Positions 62,673-64,000 of a stretch of 64,000 bases of DNA are shown in pieces. The stretch spans positions 62,001 to 126,000 of the forward strand of contig JAPFFF010000016.1 of assembly GCA_039105265.1 (NCBI GenBank), written 5' to 3'. This DNA comes from Tritrichomonas musculus (lineage: Eukaryota; Parabasalia; Tritrichomonadida; Tritrichomonadidae). Position 1 is the first letter of the stretch; each line of letters opens with the position of its first letter. The translations under genes were made by a program, and so were the position numbers. Under the pieces are notes generated by a model. The model worked only from the letters and a program-made list of their open reading frames with translations. It searched no databases and was not told the DNA's origin.

Positions 62673-62871
62673 ATTTTTTTGACCATTTCTCATTAATAAA
62701 TTCTGGTATATATATCTATATAAATTAAATTCTTTAATAATGTGTTTTGGAAATGCATAATCATTTCACAAATATTCATAGTAAAAGGTTAAATTTATTT
62801 GACCATAACTATTTTTTAACAACATAATTTATATTATAATAAAAAATAAAATAAAATAAAATAAATAAAAA

Positions 62872-62906
<35 letters not shown>

Positions 62907-63600
62907 ATCAATTCAAATATTTTTTCTCCTATGAATCTTATTCAAAAAGTGATAAGACTTCTGAAAAAATAATCATATAAAATTATTGCGAAATTTTAAC
63001 GATTCTCACCACAAGCAAATAGGCCCAAATTCAGCTTCTCTTTGCTGAGCATCTTTCAATACTAGCTATGCAGTGAGTATCTTCAGTACAATTTTTGTAG
63101 AAAAATCCTTTTTCAATTATTTATTTAGATTATTTTTTCTGAAGAATTTCCACTTTTTAAATATTCTTCAGAAAGATGTTTCTTTTGTTGATCCATTTTT
63201 TTTATTCTCATTATAATAAAGTGAATTTCTTCTTTATTTTAATTCTATAGATTTGATGTAAAACTTTATTATTTTGTTTAAAAAACAAGACAAACTTTTT
63301 CTGATAATATTTAAAAACTTAAAATTTCCGATTGAAATTTGAATGACTTTTGAATTAATAAAGTTAAAACAAAACAAAGTTTGTCATAAAATATTACCAA
63401 TAATAAATTTAATAATGAATAATTTCACAAAACAAAATCAATTCTAATTTTGGTTGAAATTTTGAGAAATTATTCAATTTTTTTAATTTGAAATGGTAAT
63501 ACATTTTTTTTCCTCTTTTCCTTTTATTATCCTAATAAATATATACTTGTTCAAATTATATTAAAATAAATAAAAACTTGCTTTTTTGAATATATATTGG
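62631..63600. other. Intergenic region with homopolymer tracts
   Basis: A run at about 62638-62668, AATAA repeats from about 62842 and a T run at about 62874-62905. No gene seen before the initiator-like TCATTTACC at 63601. Confidence 0.45.
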
Positions 63601-63620
63601 TCATTTACCAACAATAAAAA

Positions 63621-64000
63621 ATGCCTATCTTTTCAGCTGTTGAGTCTTTTTTTGCTCCAAAAAATTATTTCGAAATAAACAACATCGATAAATTTATGGA
63701 AACCTTTCTCCCAATTGCTGCAAATAACATTTTTTATAATTATAAGACAATCGAAATATATGAACAATTCTCCAAATTAATTGATGCAAATTCTGATAAA
63801 TTGTCTTCATTGCTTGATATTAATATGCATAATGTGCATTTAGGAGATAATTTCTATCTATCATTATATAAATTATTCCAAGCAAAAATAAAAAAGGAAA
63901 GATATAACCCTTTAATTATAGACAATAGACATGATGCATTTGAAATTTATATTTCCAATAATTCATTTACTTGGTATATTTCTTCTTTATCGTATGCAGT
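63621..64000 (+). CDS. Hypothetical protein, 5' part (runs off the right edge)
   Basis: I translated the open frame from ATG 63621: MPIFSAVESFFAPKNYFEIN then FMETFLPIAANNIFYNYKTI, IEIYEQFSKLIDANSDKLSS and YNPLIIDNRHDAFEIYISNN; 126 codons without a stop to the window end. An initiator-like TCATTTACC lies 11 bp before the ATG, supporting a real gene. The pattern is mixed helical and soluble with no signal peptide. It may be the N-terminal part of a helical-repeat protein, but no family was recognised. Confidence 0.65.
   Translation, partial: MPIFSAVESFFAPKNYFEINNIDKFMETFLPIAANNIFYNYKTIEIYEQFSKLIDANSDKLSSLLDINMHNVHLGDNFYLSLYKLFQAKIKKERYNPLIIDNRHDAFEIYISNNSFTWYISSLSYA

Overview
The window is AT-rich nuclear DNA of a unicellular eukaryote, most likely a trichomonad parabasalid such as Tritrichomonas. 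The evidence is genes without obvious introns, very short 5' leaders preceded by TCA-type initiator motifs, and a characteristic gene set: DUF3447/ankyrin proteins, BspA-type leucine-rich repeats, a metacaspase-like peptidase, an Fe-superoxide dismutase, a giant multi-pass nucleotidyl cyclase with a PAS domain, and a CxxC-rich surface protein. The species call is inference from family content; no marker gene was compared.

Layout. 0-6.4 kb: a minus-strand ArfGAP gene running off the left edge with a DPF-rich repeat tail, a nitroreductase, a foldback repeat, a ubiquitin-fold protein, a short TTAA-flanked element and a GT8 glycosyltransferase. 7-18.3 kb: a fossil-rich zone with a broken CHD-like chromatin gene, a decaying DUF3447/ankyrin gene, several TTAA-flanked elements and an RCC1-repeat pseudogene. 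18.4-31.6 kb: tRNA-Asp(GUC), an unidentified gene remnant, small membrane proteins (one TMEM151-like), an EF-hand protein, a catalytically degenerate metacaspase, a coiled-coil protein, a SHIPPO/STPGR protein, tRNA-Met(CAU) and Fe-SOD. 32-35.5 kb: decayed BAR, BspA/ankyrin and family 3 glycosidase genes, the last split into two oppositely oriented halves. 37-45 kb: a membrane sulfatase/LTA-synthase-like enzyme and a 1400-residue cysteine-rich receptor-like protein. 45.7-50.1 kb: a broken hAT-like transposase, a full-length TTAA element and an 825-bp TA-flanked element. 50.6-64 kb: riboflavin kinase, a 1559-residue cyclase, a diacylglycerol-lipase-like protein, a low-complexity protein with short repeated motifs, and a gene start running off the right edge.

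The genes do not form operons; each appears to have its own promoter. Recurrent themes are membrane trafficking and surface signalling (ArfGAP, cyclase, Cys-rich protein with an NPNY tail, lipase), enzyme-like proteins lacking catalytic residues (ArfGAP, metacaspase, cyclase), and a previously ungrouped family of elements with TTAA-GGG ends that flank the decayed genes.
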